From positions 6,324,001 through 6,388,000 of the forward strand of contig NZ_JAUSZL010000002.1 of the NCBI RefSeq assembly GCF_030817535.1: DNA of 64,000 nucleotides, given 5' to 3'. This document shows positions 16,774 through 25,327 of the stretch, in pieces; position 1 is the first letter of the stretch, and every line of letters starts with the position of its first letter. The stretch is from Streptomyces sp. V3I8 (GTDB lineage Bacteria; Actinomycetota; Actinomycetes; Streptomycetales; Streptomycetaceae). The position numbers and the translations under genes were made by a program. Under the pieces are notes generated by a model, which had not been told where the DNA came from, did no database searches, and was given only the letters and a program-made list of their open reading frames with translations.

Positions 16774-17874
16774 TCAGGCCTCCGCGGCCTCCGAGGCGTC
16801 CGGCGCCCCCGAAGGCGCCGAGGCCTCCACGGGAGCCTCCGGCAGCTCCGCCGCCAACGCGGCGGCGGCCTGCACCAGGGGCAGCGCGAGCAGCGCCCCC
16901 GCCCCCTCCCCGACCGTCACCCCGTGCGAGAGCAGCGGTTCCAGCGCCATCCGGTCGAACGCCTTCGCCTGAGCCGGCTCCCCGCTGCTCTGCCCCGCCA
17001 GCCACCAGTCCGGCGCGCGGAAGGCGATCCGCTGCCCGACCAGCGCACAGGCCGCGGACACCACCCCGTCCAGCACCACCGGCGTCTTGCGCACGGCGCT
17101 CTGCAGCAGGAACCCGGTGATCGCGGCGAGATCCGCCCCGCCCACCGTCGCGAGCAGCTGCAACTGGTCCCCGAGGACGGGCCGGGCGCGACGCAGGGCG
17201 TCACGGACCGCCGCACACTTGCGCATCCACGCGAGGTCGTCGATGGCCCGCCCCCCGCGCCCGGTCACCACCGACGCGTCGGTCCCGCACAGCGCGGCCA
17301 CCAGCACCGCCGCCGCCGTCGTCCCCCCGACACTCACGTCGCCGAGCACGACCAGGTCGGTCCCGGAGTCCGCCTCCTCGTCCGCGACGGCGACCCCCGC
17401 CAGGAACGCGGCCTCCGCCTCCTGGGGCGACAGCGCGTCCTCCACGTCGATCCGCCCGGACCCGCGCCGCACCCGATGGCGTACGACCTCGTCGGGCAGC
17501 CCCTCGGGCTCGCAGTCGAGCGCCATGTCCACCACCCGCACGGGCACCCCGAGGCGCCGGGCGAGCACCGAGACCGCACTGGAGCCGTCGAGCACCGAAC
17601 GCACCAGCTCGTCCGCGCTTCCCGCCTGCCGCGCAGACACCCCCAGCCCGGCGATCCCGTGGTCCCCCGCGAACAGCACCACGCGCGGACGCTCGATCGG
17701 CCGCACCGGCACGGCCGACTGCGCCGCGGCCAGCCACTCACCGAGTTCGTCGAGGCGCCCGAGCGCCCCGGGCGGCACGGTCCGGCGCTCCCGGTGCGCC
17801 TCCGCGTCACGGCGTACGCCACCGTCGGGGCGCTCGATCAGATCGGTGAAGTCGTCGAGATTAAGCGGGCTCAT
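16774..17874 (-). CDS. cobT: Nicotinate-nucleotide-dimethylbenzimidazole phosphoribosyltransferase
   Basis: 366 residues, usual CobT length. It makes alpha-ribazole phosphate for the lower ligand of B12. Features: PPGALGRLDELGEWLA near the N terminus, FAGDHGIAGLGVSA (about 70-83), the long catalytic-domain segment VLGDVSVGGTTAAAVLVAAL, the glycine-rich TGRGGRAIDD, and the C-terminal SHGVTVGEGAGALLALPL, which carries the family's catalytic Glu. The start at MSPLNLDDF is preferred over extensions to 17937, which lack similarity. The related cobS and cobU lie on the same strand but are separated by unrelated genes, so no single cob operon exists. Confidence 0.95.
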   Translation of the reverse strand: MSPLNLDDFTDLIERPDGGVRRDAEAHRERRTVPPGALGRLDELGEWLAAAQSAVPVRPIERPRVVLFAGDHGIAGLGVSARQAGSADELVRSVLDGSSAVSVLARRLGVPVRVVDMALDCEPEGLPDEVVRHRVRRGSGRIDVEDALSPQEAEAAFLAGVAVADEEADSGTDLVVLGDVSVGGTTAAAVLVAALCGTDASVVTGRGGRAIDDLAWMRKCAAVRDALRRARPVLGDQLQLLATVGGADLAAITGFLLQSAVRKTPVVLDGVVSAACALVGQRIAFRAPDWWLAGQSSGEPAQAKAFDRMALEPLLSHGVTVGEGAGALLALPLVQAAAALAAELPEAPVEASAPSGAPDASEAAEA

Positions 17875-18074
17875 TCGCCGAACAGTACCGGCAGTGATCC
17901 GCCCGGGATCCTGACGGGCGGTCAGTGCGCCGGGCACGGCCGTCGCGTCGGGGAGCGTGATCCCGTACGTTCCGGTTTGCAGTGGATTGTCATACCGGTT
18001 TGTATCGGCTGGTAACGACCTATATCAGCCCCTACAGGGTTTTACCCAGTCGGACCGGCAGGAGCAGCCAGACC

Positions 18075-19214
18075 ATGCCCCCCACACCCGCCCCGCCCCC
18101 CGCACCCGTTCCGTCCTCCACGCGGCAGACCGCCGCCCAGCGCCGCGCCCTGTACCTGGGGGAGCTGGCCCGGGGCACCGACCGCTTCCACGAACCGCGC
18201 AGGCCCGACTGCCCCTGGTGCGGCTCGGGGCGGCTGCGCACCCGGCTGCGCACCCCGGACCTGCTCCAGCACAAGCCCGGCACCTTCGTCGTCGACGAGT
18301 GCGAGGACTGCGCGCACGCCTTCCAGAACCCCCGCCTGACCACCGAGGGCCTCGCCTTCTACTACCGGGACTTCTACGAGAACCAGGACCGGCACCACGG
18401 CGGCCGGGGGCACGAGGGCTTCGCCGAGCGGGCCCTGCGCTCCCGGGCCGGGCGCCGCCGCCACGAGGCCGCGGCCCGCGCGATGCTCCGGTTCCCCGAA
18501 CCGGAGAGCTGGCTGGACGTGGGCACCGGCCACGGTCACTTCCCGGAGGCGGCCAGGGAGTTCTTCACGTACACGTCCTTCGACGGGCTCGACCCGACCC
18601 CGCGCGTGGAGCAGGCCCGCGCCGCGGGCCGGGTCGAGGAGGCGCACCGCGGTCTGCTGCCCGACCTCGTCGGACGGCTGCGCGCCCGCTACGACGTGGT
18701 CAGCATGTTCCACCACCTGGAGCACAGCCCCGACCCGCGCGCGGAACTGCGCGCCGCGCTCGCCGTGCTGCGCCCCGGCGGGCACCTGCTCGTCGAGGTC
18801 CCGGACCCGGACTGCGCGTTCGGCGCGCTGCTGGGCAAGTGGTGGGTGTCGTACGGCCAGCCGCAGCACCTCCACCTCATGCCCCTGCGCAACCTCCTCG
18901 ACGAACTCGACCGGCTGGGCTGCTCGGTCGTCTCCACCGACCGCCGCGAACCGCACGTCCCGTACGACCTGACCGGCGCCCTGGCCCTCGCGATCGGCAA
19001 CCGGCTGCCCGGCGGCGACGAGCCCTGGCGCCCCACCCCGCCGACCGACCTCCAGCGCACCCTGCGCACGGCCCTCACCCGGGCCACCGCCCCGCTGCTC
19101 GCCTCCGCCTCCGTGCTGGACCACACCCTGGCCCCGCTGCTGCGCCGCACCCGCTTCTCGAACGCGTACCGGATCATCGCCCGCAGGAACGACCGCGAGC
19201 CCCCTCCGTACTGA
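18075..19214 (+). CDS. SAM-dependent methyltransferase with N-terminal zinc ribbon
   Basis: 379 residues. An N-terminal CPWC...CEDC module (about residues 40-80) forms a likely zinc knuckle. A class I methyltransferase core follows: motif I is LDVGTGHGHFPEAA (about 155), then YDVVSMFHHLEHSPDP and LRPGGHLLVEVPDPD. This architecture matches methyltransferase-12 proteins that act on sugars or cell-surface precursors; the substrate is unknown. The start was placed at MPPTPAP because AGGAGCAG lies 8 nt upstream; an in-frame ATG at 17982 reads through AT-richer promoter-like DNA. Confidence 0.85.
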   Translation: MPPTPAPPPAPVPSSTRQTAAQRRALYLGELARGTDRFHEPRRPDCPWCGSGRLRTRLRTPDLLQHKPGTFVVDECEDCAHAFQNPRLTTEGLAFYYRDFYENQDRHHGGRGHEGFAERALRSRAGRRRHEAAARAMLRFPEPESWLDVGTGHGHFPEAAREFFTYTSFDGLDPTPRVEQARAAGRVEEAHRGLLPDLVGRLRARYDVVSMFHHLEHSPDPRAELRAALAVLRPGGHLLVEVPDPDCAFGALLGKWWVSYGQPQHLHLMPLRNLLDELDRLGCSVVSTDRREPHVPYDLTGALALAIGNRLPGGDEPWRPTPPTDLQRTLRTALTRATAPLLASASVLDHTLAPLLRRTRFSNAYRIIARRNDREPPPY

Positions 19215-19260
19215 CGGACCGACGGACCGACGGACCGACGGACCGACGGACCGACGGACC
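19213..19260. repeat. GACGGACC tandem repeat (6 units)
   Basis: Six perfect 8-bp units starting inside the methyltransferase stop codon and filling the gap to the convergent cobU gene. Confidence 0.9.
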
Positions 19261-19269
19261 GAGGCCGGT

Positions 19270-20469
19270 TCAGCCCTTGAGGGCGAGCGCCTGCCCGGCC
19301 ACCACCAGCAGCACGTGCTCGCACTCGGCCGCGAACGCCGCGTTCAGGCGGCCCAGTTCGTCGCGGTAGCGGCGGCCCGAGGGGGTGGCGGGGACGATCC
19401 CGGAGCCGACCTCGTTGGAGACGGCGACCACCGTGCGGCGGGCCCCCCGGACGGCGGCCGTCAGTTCCCCGACGCGCGCCCGCAGCGCGCGTTCGCCGCC
19501 GCCGGCCCACTCGGCCTCGTCCCACGCCCCCACCGAGTCCATCGCGTCCGTCAGCCACAGGGACAGGCAGTCGACGAGCACCGGCGGCCCGTCCTCCTCC
19601 AGGACCGGCACGAGGTCGCAGGTCTCGGCGGTACGCCAGGAGCCGGGGCGCCGCTCGCGGTGCGCGTGCACCCGGGCCGCCCACTCGCCGTCCCCGCTCC
19701 GCGTGCCGCCCGTCGCCACGTACAGCACGTCCGGGAAGGCCTCCAGCCGCCGCTCCGCCTCCACCGACTTGCCGGAGCGGGCGCCGCCGAGCACCAGCGT
19801 CCGGCGCGGCACGTCGGGCACGTCCTCGTACACCCCGACGGTCAGCGTCGTACCGTCCGGCACCGCCCGCGCCCCCGCGGCCGCCAGCCGCCGCCGCAGC
19901 TCACGGCCCGGCGGCACGTCGTGGTCGAGGTGCACCGCGATCACGTCGGTGGCGGGTCCGGCCGCGCCCGCCAGCCGCAGCCGGGCCAGCGCGTCCGGCC
20001 GTCCGACGACATCGCCGGCCACCATGTCGTACGTCGCGGTCGTCTCCTCCAGACCCGCGGGAGCGGCGCCCGGCGGCAGGTAGAGCAGCCGCTGCCCGTC
20101 CGGGCCGGTGACCGCGTACCCGGTGCCCGGCGCGTCCATCGCCAGCGCCCGCACCCGGTGGCCCGTGAGCAGCGTCAGCTCCCGCCCGTCCGGCACCCGG
20201 CCCGGCTGCGGCAGCCCCGCCGGCACCTCCACGGCGGGCCCGTCGTGCGGGTGCGACAGCAGCACCTGCCCCACCCCGCTCAGCGAGCGCCCGGCCCGGG
20301 CCGCCGCGAAGGCCGCGCCGGGCGTGAGGTCCAGCAGCAGGGTCCCGTCGATCAGCAGCGCGGTGGCCGCCCGGGCGGCCGGACCGGGCGCCACCGCGCA
20401 GACGGCGCACGGACAGTCGGGTCTGGGCAGCCCGAGGGGCCCGCCGGTTCCAAGCAGAGTCACTTCCAC
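19270..20469 (-). CDS. cobU: CobU (adenosylcobinamide kinase / guanylyltransferase) with N-terminal metallo-beta-lactamase-like domain
   Basis: 399 residues, about twice the length of stand-alone CobU. Residues about 222-399 are CobU: P-loop GGARSGKS with Lys234, HRERRPGSWRTAE with the His that accepts GMP, LVDCLSLWLTDAM, and SNEVGSGIVP. It phosphorylates adenosylcobinamide and adds GMP. The N-terminal 215 residues start VEVTLLGTGGP and contain a PDCPCAVC pair, LLLDLTPG and SHPHDGPAVEV, resembling an MBL/PhnP-like fold whose HxHxDH metal motif is degraded. GTG at 20469 is taken as start; the ribosome binding site is weak. Frame upstream to 20778 lacks conserved sequence. Confidence 0.92.
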   Translation of the reverse strand: MEVTLLGTGGPLGLPRPDCPCAVCAVAPGPAARAATALLIDGTLLLDLTPGAAFAAARAGRSLSGVGQVLLSHPHDGPAVEVPAGLPQPGRVPDGRELTLLTGHRVRALAMDAPGTGYAVTGPDGQRLLYLPPGAAPAGLEETTATYDMVAGDVVGRPDALARLRLAGAAGPATDVIAVHLDHDVPPGRELRRRLAAAGARAVPDGTTLTVGVYEDVPDVPRRTLVLGGARSGKSVEAERRLEAFPDVLYVATGGTRSGDGEWAARVHAHRERRPGSWRTAETCDLVPVLEEDGPPVLVDCLSLWLTDAMDSVGAWDEAEWAGGGERALRARVGELTAAVRGARRTVVAVSNEVGSGIVPATPSGRRYRDELGRLNAAFAAECEHVLLVVAGQALALKG

Positions 20470-20698
20470 GGGGCCGATTTTCCCGTGCCGGCGGAACTCG
20501 TGCCCGTCAGGGGGTGCACAGGAGGGCGCGCACGGGGACACCCCCGGGGGAGCGAGGGGAACCGCACACCCGGCGCCCGCCCCGTCGCCCCCGGCACCCC
20601 ACAGTTCTCGACCTGCGCTTTTGCCCACCGGACGGTTGACGCAGCGCCTAGGCTGACGGCGACAGTCCGATCTTGCTACGTACTTTTGGGAGGCTGAC

Positions 20699-20911
20699 AT
20701 GGCGGCATGGACGTGGCGGTTCGAGAAGGCCGACGGGACGGAAGTCCAGCCCACGGTCCAGCCCGAGGAGTTCACCACCCAGGGCGACGCGGAGTCCTGG
20801 CTCGGCGAGCACTGGAAGGCACTGGCCGAAGGGGGCGCGGACCAGGTCCGGATCTTCGAGGACGCGGCGGAGATCTACGGCCCGATGAGCCTGCACGCCG
20901 AGGCGTCCTGA
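20699..20911 (+). CDS. Small conserved acidic protein, unknown function
   Basis: 70 residues, MAAWTWRFEKADG..., with GGGAGG 5 nt before the ATG. Soluble and acidic, with an amphipathic pattern (GDAESWLGEHWKALAEGGADQVRIFED). I recall similar short proteins as conserved in Streptomyces but know no function. It diverges from cobU and has its own hairpin terminator about 75 bp downstream. Confidence 0.8.
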   Translation: MAAWTWRFEKADGTEVQPTVQPEEFTTQGDAESWLGEHWKALAEGGADQVRIFEDAAEIYGPMSLHAEAS

Positions 20912-20984
20912 ATCCGGGGGGCCCGTACGCCTCGTAGCCCGTACGGATGACCCGATACGGGCGATGACGAGCGATACGGGGGGG

Positions 20985-21011
20985 GGCCGCGGCCGTACGC
21001 AGGCCGCGGCC
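20985..21011. terminator. Bidirectional hairpin between convergent genes
   Basis: Two GGCCGCGGCC arms around a 7-nt loop, following a G-rich stretch, between the small acidic protein gene and the minus-strand methyltransferase. Confidence 0.7.
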
Positions 21012-21057
21012 TCCGCGCCGCCCGGCCCGGGAGCCGCGCGTCGGCCCGTACGCCGTG

Positions 21058-21846
21058 TCAGCCCCGTACGCCGCACAGGTGCAGCAGTGCCGCCACCCGG
21101 CGGTAGGGGTCCGTGCGGCCGGCCCGCTCCTCGGCGGCCAGCAGGACGTCCACGTCGTCCGGCACCGGGGCGTCGTCGGCGGCCGTGTCCGTGAAGACCC
21201 GCACCCCGTACCAGGCGTGCAGCGGGGCCCCGATCCCGGCCAGGGTGCCGGTGAGGGTGTCGAGCCCGTCGGCGCGGACGTCGAGCCCGAGCCGGTTCGT
21301 GTACGCGCTGGTGTCGAAGGAGGCCAGCGCCCCCGGCCAGTCGCCGGCCAGCCCCGACCGCATGGCCAGCGCGTCGGCGTTGCGCACCAGCAGGGACAGC
21401 AGCCCGCCGGGCGCCAGCATCCGGGCGAGCCCCGCGAGCAGCGCGTCGGGCTCCTCGACGTACATGAGCACGCCGTGGCACAGCACCACGTCGAAACTGC
21501 CGGGCAGGAAGTGGACGCCGGTGTCCCGCCCGTCGCCCTCGACGATCCGGACCCGGCCGCGGATGCCCTCGGGCTCGGCGGCGAGCGCCTCACGGGCCAC
21601 GGAGATCATCCGGGCGTCCTGCTCGACCCCGGTCACCTCGTGCCCCGCCCGGGCCAGCCGCAGGGCCTGCGTGCCCTGGCCCATGCCCACGTCGAGCACG
21701 CGCAGCCGCTGCCCGACCGGGAAGCGCCCGGCTATCTGCTCGTCGAGCTGCCGGGCCACCAGCTCCTGCCGTACGACATCACGCAGAGCGCCCAGCCTGC
21801 TCAGCCAGGCATCCGCCGCGCCGCCCGTGAAAGCTGCCGCGCTCAG
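21058..21846 (-). CDS. Class I SAM-dependent methyltransferase, probable CTG start
   Basis: 262 residues with a complete methyltransferase fold: motif I VLDVGMGQGTQALRLARAG (about 48-66), DGRDTG, and FDVVLCHGVLMYVEEPD. The product starts LSAAAFTGGAADAWLSRLG. No ATG, GTG or TTG is available in frame near the conserved N terminus. The only sensible start is CTG at 21846, which overlaps the TGA of the upstream gene as CTGA and has GGAGAG 5 nt before it. Reading back to an ATG at 22032 would overlap the DUF3043 gene by about 190 nt. Translation coupled to DUF3043 is therefore inferred. Substrate unknown. Confidence 0.8.
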   Translation of the reverse strand: MSAAAFTGGAADAWLSRLGALRDVVRQELVARQLDEQIAGRFPVGQRLRVLDVGMGQGTQALRLARAGHEVTGVEQDARMISVAREALAAEPEGIRGRVRIVEGDGRDTGVHFLPGSFDVVLCHGVLMYVEEPDALLAGLARMLAPGGLLSLLVRNADALAMRSGLAGDWPGALASFDTSAYTNRLGLDVRADGLDTLTGTLAGIGAPLHAWYGVRVFTDTAADDAPVPDDVDVLLAAEERAGRTDPYRRVAALLHLCGVRG

Positions 21847-22436
21847 GGCCGCTCTCCGCGCTTGACCTGCGGCTTGGGCAGCCGGAGGCGACGCATCTGG
21901 AGGCTGCGCATCAGCGCGTAGGCGACGGCGCCGCGCTTGGGCTCGTCCGGGAAGCGCGCGTTCAGCTGCTTCTTCAGGCGGATCGCGATGCCGATCGAGT
22001 CGAGCACGATCAGCACGATCACGAAGAGCCATGCCAGCAGCGCCACGTTCTGCAGCTGCGCGACCCGGACCATGCTCAGGACGAGGATGACCACGGCCAG
22101 CGGCAGGAAGAACTCGGCGATGCAGAACCGCGAGTCGACGAAGTCCCGCGCGAGCTTGCGCACGGGGCCCTTGTCCCGGGCGGGCAGATAGCGCTCGTCA
22201 CCGCTGGCCAGCGCCTGGCGCTGCTTCTCCATGTGGGCCCGGCGCTCGTCACGCTGCCGCTTGGACGCCTCCCTGCGCGTCGTCGGCGTATGGGCCACGC
22301 TGCGGCGCTGGGACTGGGCCGCACTCCGCTTGGGAGTGGGCCGGCCCTTGGGGGCCTGCGGGTCACGGGGCTGAGGGGAGTCGGTCGACACCTTGTCGGC
22401 GTGGGCCTTCTCTTCTTTGGCACGGCTACGGAACAC
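21843..22436 (-). CDS. DUF3043 domain membrane protein
   Basis: 197 residues. A long charged, Arg/Lys/Gln-rich N terminus (1-85) precedes FVDSRFCIAEFFLPLAVVILVL (about 100-120), a second helix LLAWLFVIVLIVLDSIGIAI (about 132-152) and a basic tail. This is the two-helix DUF3043 pattern of actinobacteria; function unknown. The start GTG at 22436 (VFRSRAKEEKAHADK) fits the conserved N terminus I recall, while the ATG at 22466 adds PHPLPLG from the leader. It is divergent from pspA and overlaps the downstream methyltransferase by 4 nt. Confidence 0.85.
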   Translation of the reverse strand: MFRSRAKEEKAHADKVSTDSPQPRDPQAPKGRPTPKRSAAQSQRRSVAHTPTTRREASKRQRDERRAHMEKQRQALASGDERYLPARDKGPVRKLARDFVDSRFCIAEFFLPLAVVILVLSMVRVAQLQNVALLAWLFVIVLIVLDSIGIAIRLKKQLNARFPDEPKRGAVAYALMRSLQMRRLRLPKPQVKRGERP

Positions 22437-22744
22437 AAAACCCAAGGGTAAGGGGTGCGGAGGCATGGACGGCGGCCGAGTGGGGAACGATCCGGCAACA
22501 CCGGTCGTCTGTAGGGGGACAGAGAGGGCCGAATGGGGACGGCGGTGTGCGGTGGTCGTGGCCGACCCCGGGACGAACCCTGGGAGGCACGTACTCCTTA
22601 CGCCGGAGCGGGATCGTCGTCAGTCGTCCTTGGGGATGAGCGCATCCGTCCCCGAACAGTGCGGTAATGGATGCAGGGCCCGTACTGTTGGTCCTGTTGC
22701 AGTCGCTGGAGCCGGAGTCCGTCAGAAGGGGGCGCGCGAAGCCC
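22437..22744. promoter_or_regulatory. Divergent control region, DUF3043 and pspA
   Basis: 308 bases without a gene. It must hold the promoters of DUF3043 (minus) and pspA (plus). I see only a weak hairpin (GGATG-AGCG-CATCC, 22634-22647) and no convincing -35/-10 pair or ECF-sigma site. Confidence 0.4.
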
Positions 22745-23542
22745 ATGAGCGGTGTCATGAAGCGTATGGGGATGATCTTCCGCGCGAAGGCGAACAAGGC
22801 CCTTGACCGGGCCGAGGACCCGCGCGAAACCCTCGACTACTCGTACCAGAAACAGCTGGAGCTGCTGCAGAAGGTGCGCCGCGGCGTCGCCGACGTGGCG
22901 ACCTCGCGCAAGCGCCTGGAGCTGCAGCTGAACCAGATCCAGGGCCAGTCCTCCAAGCTGGAGGACCAGGGCCGCAAGGCGCTCGCGCTCGGCCGTGAGG
23001 ACCTGGCCCGTGAGGCGCTGTCGCGCCGGGCCGCCCTGCAGCAGCAGGTGACCGACCTGGAGACCCAGCACCGGACCCTGCAGGGCGAGGAGGAGAAGCT
23101 CACCCTCGCGGCCCAGCGGCTGCAGGCCAAGGTCGACGCCTTCCGCACCAAGAAGGAGACGATCAAGGCGACGTACACGGCCGCCCAGGCGCAGACCCGG
23201 ATCGGCGAGGCCTTCTCCGGCATCTCCGAGGAGATGGGCGACGTCGGGATGGCCATCCAGCGGGCCGAGGACAAGACCGCGCAGCTCCAGGCGCGGGCCG
23301 GCGCAATCGACGAGCTGCTCGCCTCCGGCGCCCTGGACGACCACTCCGGGCTCGCCAAGGACGACATCCAGAGCGAGCTGGACCGGCTGTCGGGCGGCAC
23401 GGACGTGGAGCTCGAACTGCAGCGCATGAAGGCCGAGCTGGCCGGGGGCTCCTCGTCCTCCCAGCAGGCGATCGAGGGCGGTCCGGGTCAGACCGGCTCC
23501 CAGCAGCAGCCGCAGGACACCCCGCGCTTCGACAAGCAGTAG
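22745..23542 (+). CDS. pspA: Phage shock protein A
   Basis: 265 residues, almost entirely helical coiled coil (about 25-215), of the PspA/IM30 (ESCRT-III-like) family. These proteins bind stressed inner membrane and keep it sealed. Start region MSGVMKRMGMIFRAKANKALDRAEDPRETLDYSYQKQ is diagnostic. A Ser/Gln-rich disordered tail (about 235-265) is an actinobacterial addition. Start at 22745 with AAGGGGG upstream; MKRMGM at 22757 is an alternative. pspAA follows after 44 bp. The E. coli partners PspB, PspC and PspF are absent here, so regulation differs. Confidence 0.95.
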   Translation: MSGVMKRMGMIFRAKANKALDRAEDPRETLDYSYQKQLELLQKVRRGVADVATSRKRLELQLNQIQGQSSKLEDQGRKALALGREDLAREALSRRAALQQQVTDLETQHRTLQGEEEKLTLAAQRLQAKVDAFRTKKETIKATYTAAQAQTRIGEAFSGISEEMGDVGMAIQRAEDKTAQLQARAGAIDELLASGALDDHSGLAKDDIQSELDRLSGGTDVELELQRMKAELAGGSSSSQQAIEGGPGQTGSQQQPQDTPRFDKQ

Positions 23543-23586
23543 CAGGCAGCGGCCGCGGGCCGCGGTCCCACGCCTAGGAGGGCGTC

Positions 23587-23865
23587 ATGATCGTACGGAT
23601 CATGGGGGAGGGACAGGTGAGGCTGGACGACGTCCACCTCGCCGAACTGAGCGAGCTGGACGACGAGCTCCTCGCGGAGACGAGGTCCGGTGACGAGGAG
23701 GGCTTCCGGCGGACGCTGGGAGCACTGCTCGACGCGGTGCGGCGCCTCGGGTCGCCGCTCCCCGACGACTCGCTGGAGCCGTCGGAGCTCATCCTGCCCG
23801 CCCCGGACGCGACGCTCCCGCAGGTCCGCGAGATGCTCCGCGACGACGGCCTGATCCCCGGCTGA
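23587..23865 (+). CDS. pspAA: PspA-associated protein PspAA
   Basis: 92 residues, acidic, MIVRIMGEGQVRLDDVHLAELSELDDEL.... The short length, position directly after pspA, and the conserved opening (I-V-R-I-x-G-E-G-Q) identify the PspAA domain, described as a PspA partner in actinobacteria and archaea. AGGAGGG 4 nt before the ATG. Molecular role unknown. Confidence 0.9.
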   Translation: MIVRIMGEGQVRLDDVHLAELSELDDELLAETRSGDEEGFRRTLGALLDAVRRLGSPLPDDSLEPSELILPAPDATLPQVREMLRDDGLIPG

Positions 23866-23889
23866 AAGGCCGGGGCGAAGCCCCGCCTT
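23866..23889 (+). terminator. Hairpin after pspAA
   Basis: AAGG and CGGGGC pair with GCCCCG and CCTT around a GAA loop, with one bulged C; it starts directly at the stop codon. Confidence 0.65.
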
Positions 23890-23891
23890 CC

Positions 23892-23913
23892 AGGGGCGCG
23901 GGGAACTGCGCGA
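23892..23913 (+). repeat. Dispersed repeat, single copy
   Basis: One 22-nt element right after the pspAA terminator, followed by the usual AGCAGCCCCCACC extension. Confidence 0.8.
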
Positions 23914-24028
23914 GCAGCCCCCACCTGACCCGGGGACGAATCCCCGTCCTGCCTCCGTCCTGCCTCCGTCCCACCTCTCGCCCCGTCCCCGCCCCCCGGC
24001 AGGGCAGGGCCCCGTACCGTAAACAGGT

Positions 24029-25327
24029 GTGAGCACCCTGACGCGCGTCCACGACTGGCTCCGCTCCCACCCCCTGGTGGTCGACGGCGCCCTGGCGGCG
24101 TCGGTCCTCGCCTGCATGGTCGCCGGCTCGTTGGCGGAGTCGAACGGCCGCCACGGCGGTACGCAGTGGGGCACCCGCACCCCCGACGCCCTCGGCCTCA
24201 CCCTCATGCTGCTGGCCGCGGCCGCCCTGGTCCCGCGCCGCAGCCACCCGCTGAGGGTCCTCGTCGCGACCGGCGCGCTGTCCGCCGTGGAGTTCGTGAC
24301 CGGCGACCCCCGGGCCCCCGTCGCGATGTCCGCCGTCGTCGCCCTCTACACGGTCGCCTCCACCACCGACCGCCCCACCACCTGGCGCGTCGGCCTGCTC
24401 ACCATGACGGTCCTGACCGGCGTCGCCATGCTCGCGGGCCCCCTGTCCTGGTACGCCCAGGAGAACCTCGGGATCTTCGCGTGGACGGGCATGGCCGCCG
24501 CCGCGGGCGACGCCGTCCGCAGCCGCCGCGCCTTCGTGGACGCGATAAGGGAGCGCGCGGACCGGGCCGAACGCACCCGCGAGGAGGAGGCCCGCCGCCG
24601 CGTCGCGGAGGAACGCCTGCGCATCGCCCGCGACCTGCACGACGTCGTCGCCCACCACATCGCCCTGGTCAACGTGCAGGCCGGGGTCGCCGCACACGTC
24701 ATGGACAAACGCCCCGACCAGGCGAAGGAGGCCCTCGCCCACGTCCGCGAGGCCAGCCGCTCCGCGCTCAACGAACTGCGCGCCACGGTCGGCCTGCTGC
24801 GCCAGTCGGGCGACCCGGAGGCCCCCACCGAACCGGCGCCGGGCCTGCACCGCCTGGAAGAGCTCGTCGGCACCTTCCGCAGTGCCGGCCTGCCCGTCGA
24901 GGTGGCCCGCACCGACCAGGGCACGACCCTGCCCGCCGCCGTCGACCTGGCCGCGTACCGCGTCATCCAGGAAGCCCTGACCAATGTGCGCAAGCATGCG
25001 GGCCAGGAGGCGAAGGCCGAGGTCAGCGTCGTACGCGTGGGACCGGACGTGGAGATCACCGTGCTGGACGACGGACCCGGCGACGACGCGGCGGCCCGCC
25101 TGGAGGAGAACGGCGGCCACGGACTCCTCGGCATGCGCGAACGGGTCACCGCGCTCGGCGGCACCTGCACCGCCGGACCCCGCTACGGGGGCGGCTTCCG
25201 GGTGCATGCGATCCTGCCGGTCAAGAGCCGCACCGGAAGCCCGGTCACCACGACCACCGGCTCCACGACCGCCGCGCTCACGCCCGCCGGCTCCACGACC
25301 GCCACCCCCGAGGGGAACCCCGCATGA
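24029..25327 (+). CDS. NarL-type sensor histidine kinase
   Basis: 432 residues. Four to five hydrophobic helices span about residues 15-160. A HisKA_3 dimerisation domain has phospho-acceptor His204 in RIARDLHDVVAHH, and a HATPase domain (about 310-400) shows DDGPGDD and GHGLLGMRERV. The C-terminal 30 residues are Thr/Ser-rich with repeated GSTTA and may be a disordered linker. Start is GTG; TACCGT sits 8 nt upstream and no ribosome binding site is seen, so translation may be leaderless. The gene overlaps the response regulator by 4 nt (ATGA), so the pair is one operon. It follows pspA-pspAA, but a terminator lies between. Confidence 0.93.
   Translation: MSTLTRVHDWLRSHPLVVDGALAASVLACMVAGSLAESNGRHGGTQWGTRTPDALGLTLMLLAAAALVPRRSHPLRVLVATGALSAVEFVTGDPRAPVAMSAVVALYTVASTTDRPTTWRVGLLTMTVLTGVAMLAGPLSWYAQENLGIFAWTGMAAAAGDAVRSRRAFVDAIRERADRAERTREEEARRRVAEERLRIARDLHDVVAHHIALVNVQAGVAAHVMDKRPDQAKEALAHVREASRSALNELRATVGLLRQSGDPEAPTEPAPGLHRLEELVGTFRSAGLPVEVARTDQGTTLPAAVDLAAYRVIQEALTNVRKHAGQEAKAEVSVVRVGPDVEITVLDDGPGDDAAARLEENGGHGLLGMRERVTALGGTCTAGPRYGGGFRVHAILPVKSRTGSPVTTTTGSTTAALTPAGSTTATPEGNPA

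Noticed and set aside
19213..19260. CRISPR-like array
   Set aside because: Units are 8 bp with no spacers; it is a simple tandem repeat. No CRISPR array was seen anywhere.
12951..20700. Cobalamin riboswitch for the cob genes
   Set aside because: No B12-box-like sequence was found upstream of cobS, cobT or cobU.
21847..22032. N-terminal extension of the methyltransferase to ATG 22032
   Set aside because: It would overlap the DUF3043 coding region by about 190 nt and is Arg/Ala-rich without conservation.
22598..23344. Minus-strand frame opposite pspA
   Set aside because: Mirror of the pspA coding pattern; no ribosome binding site or family match.
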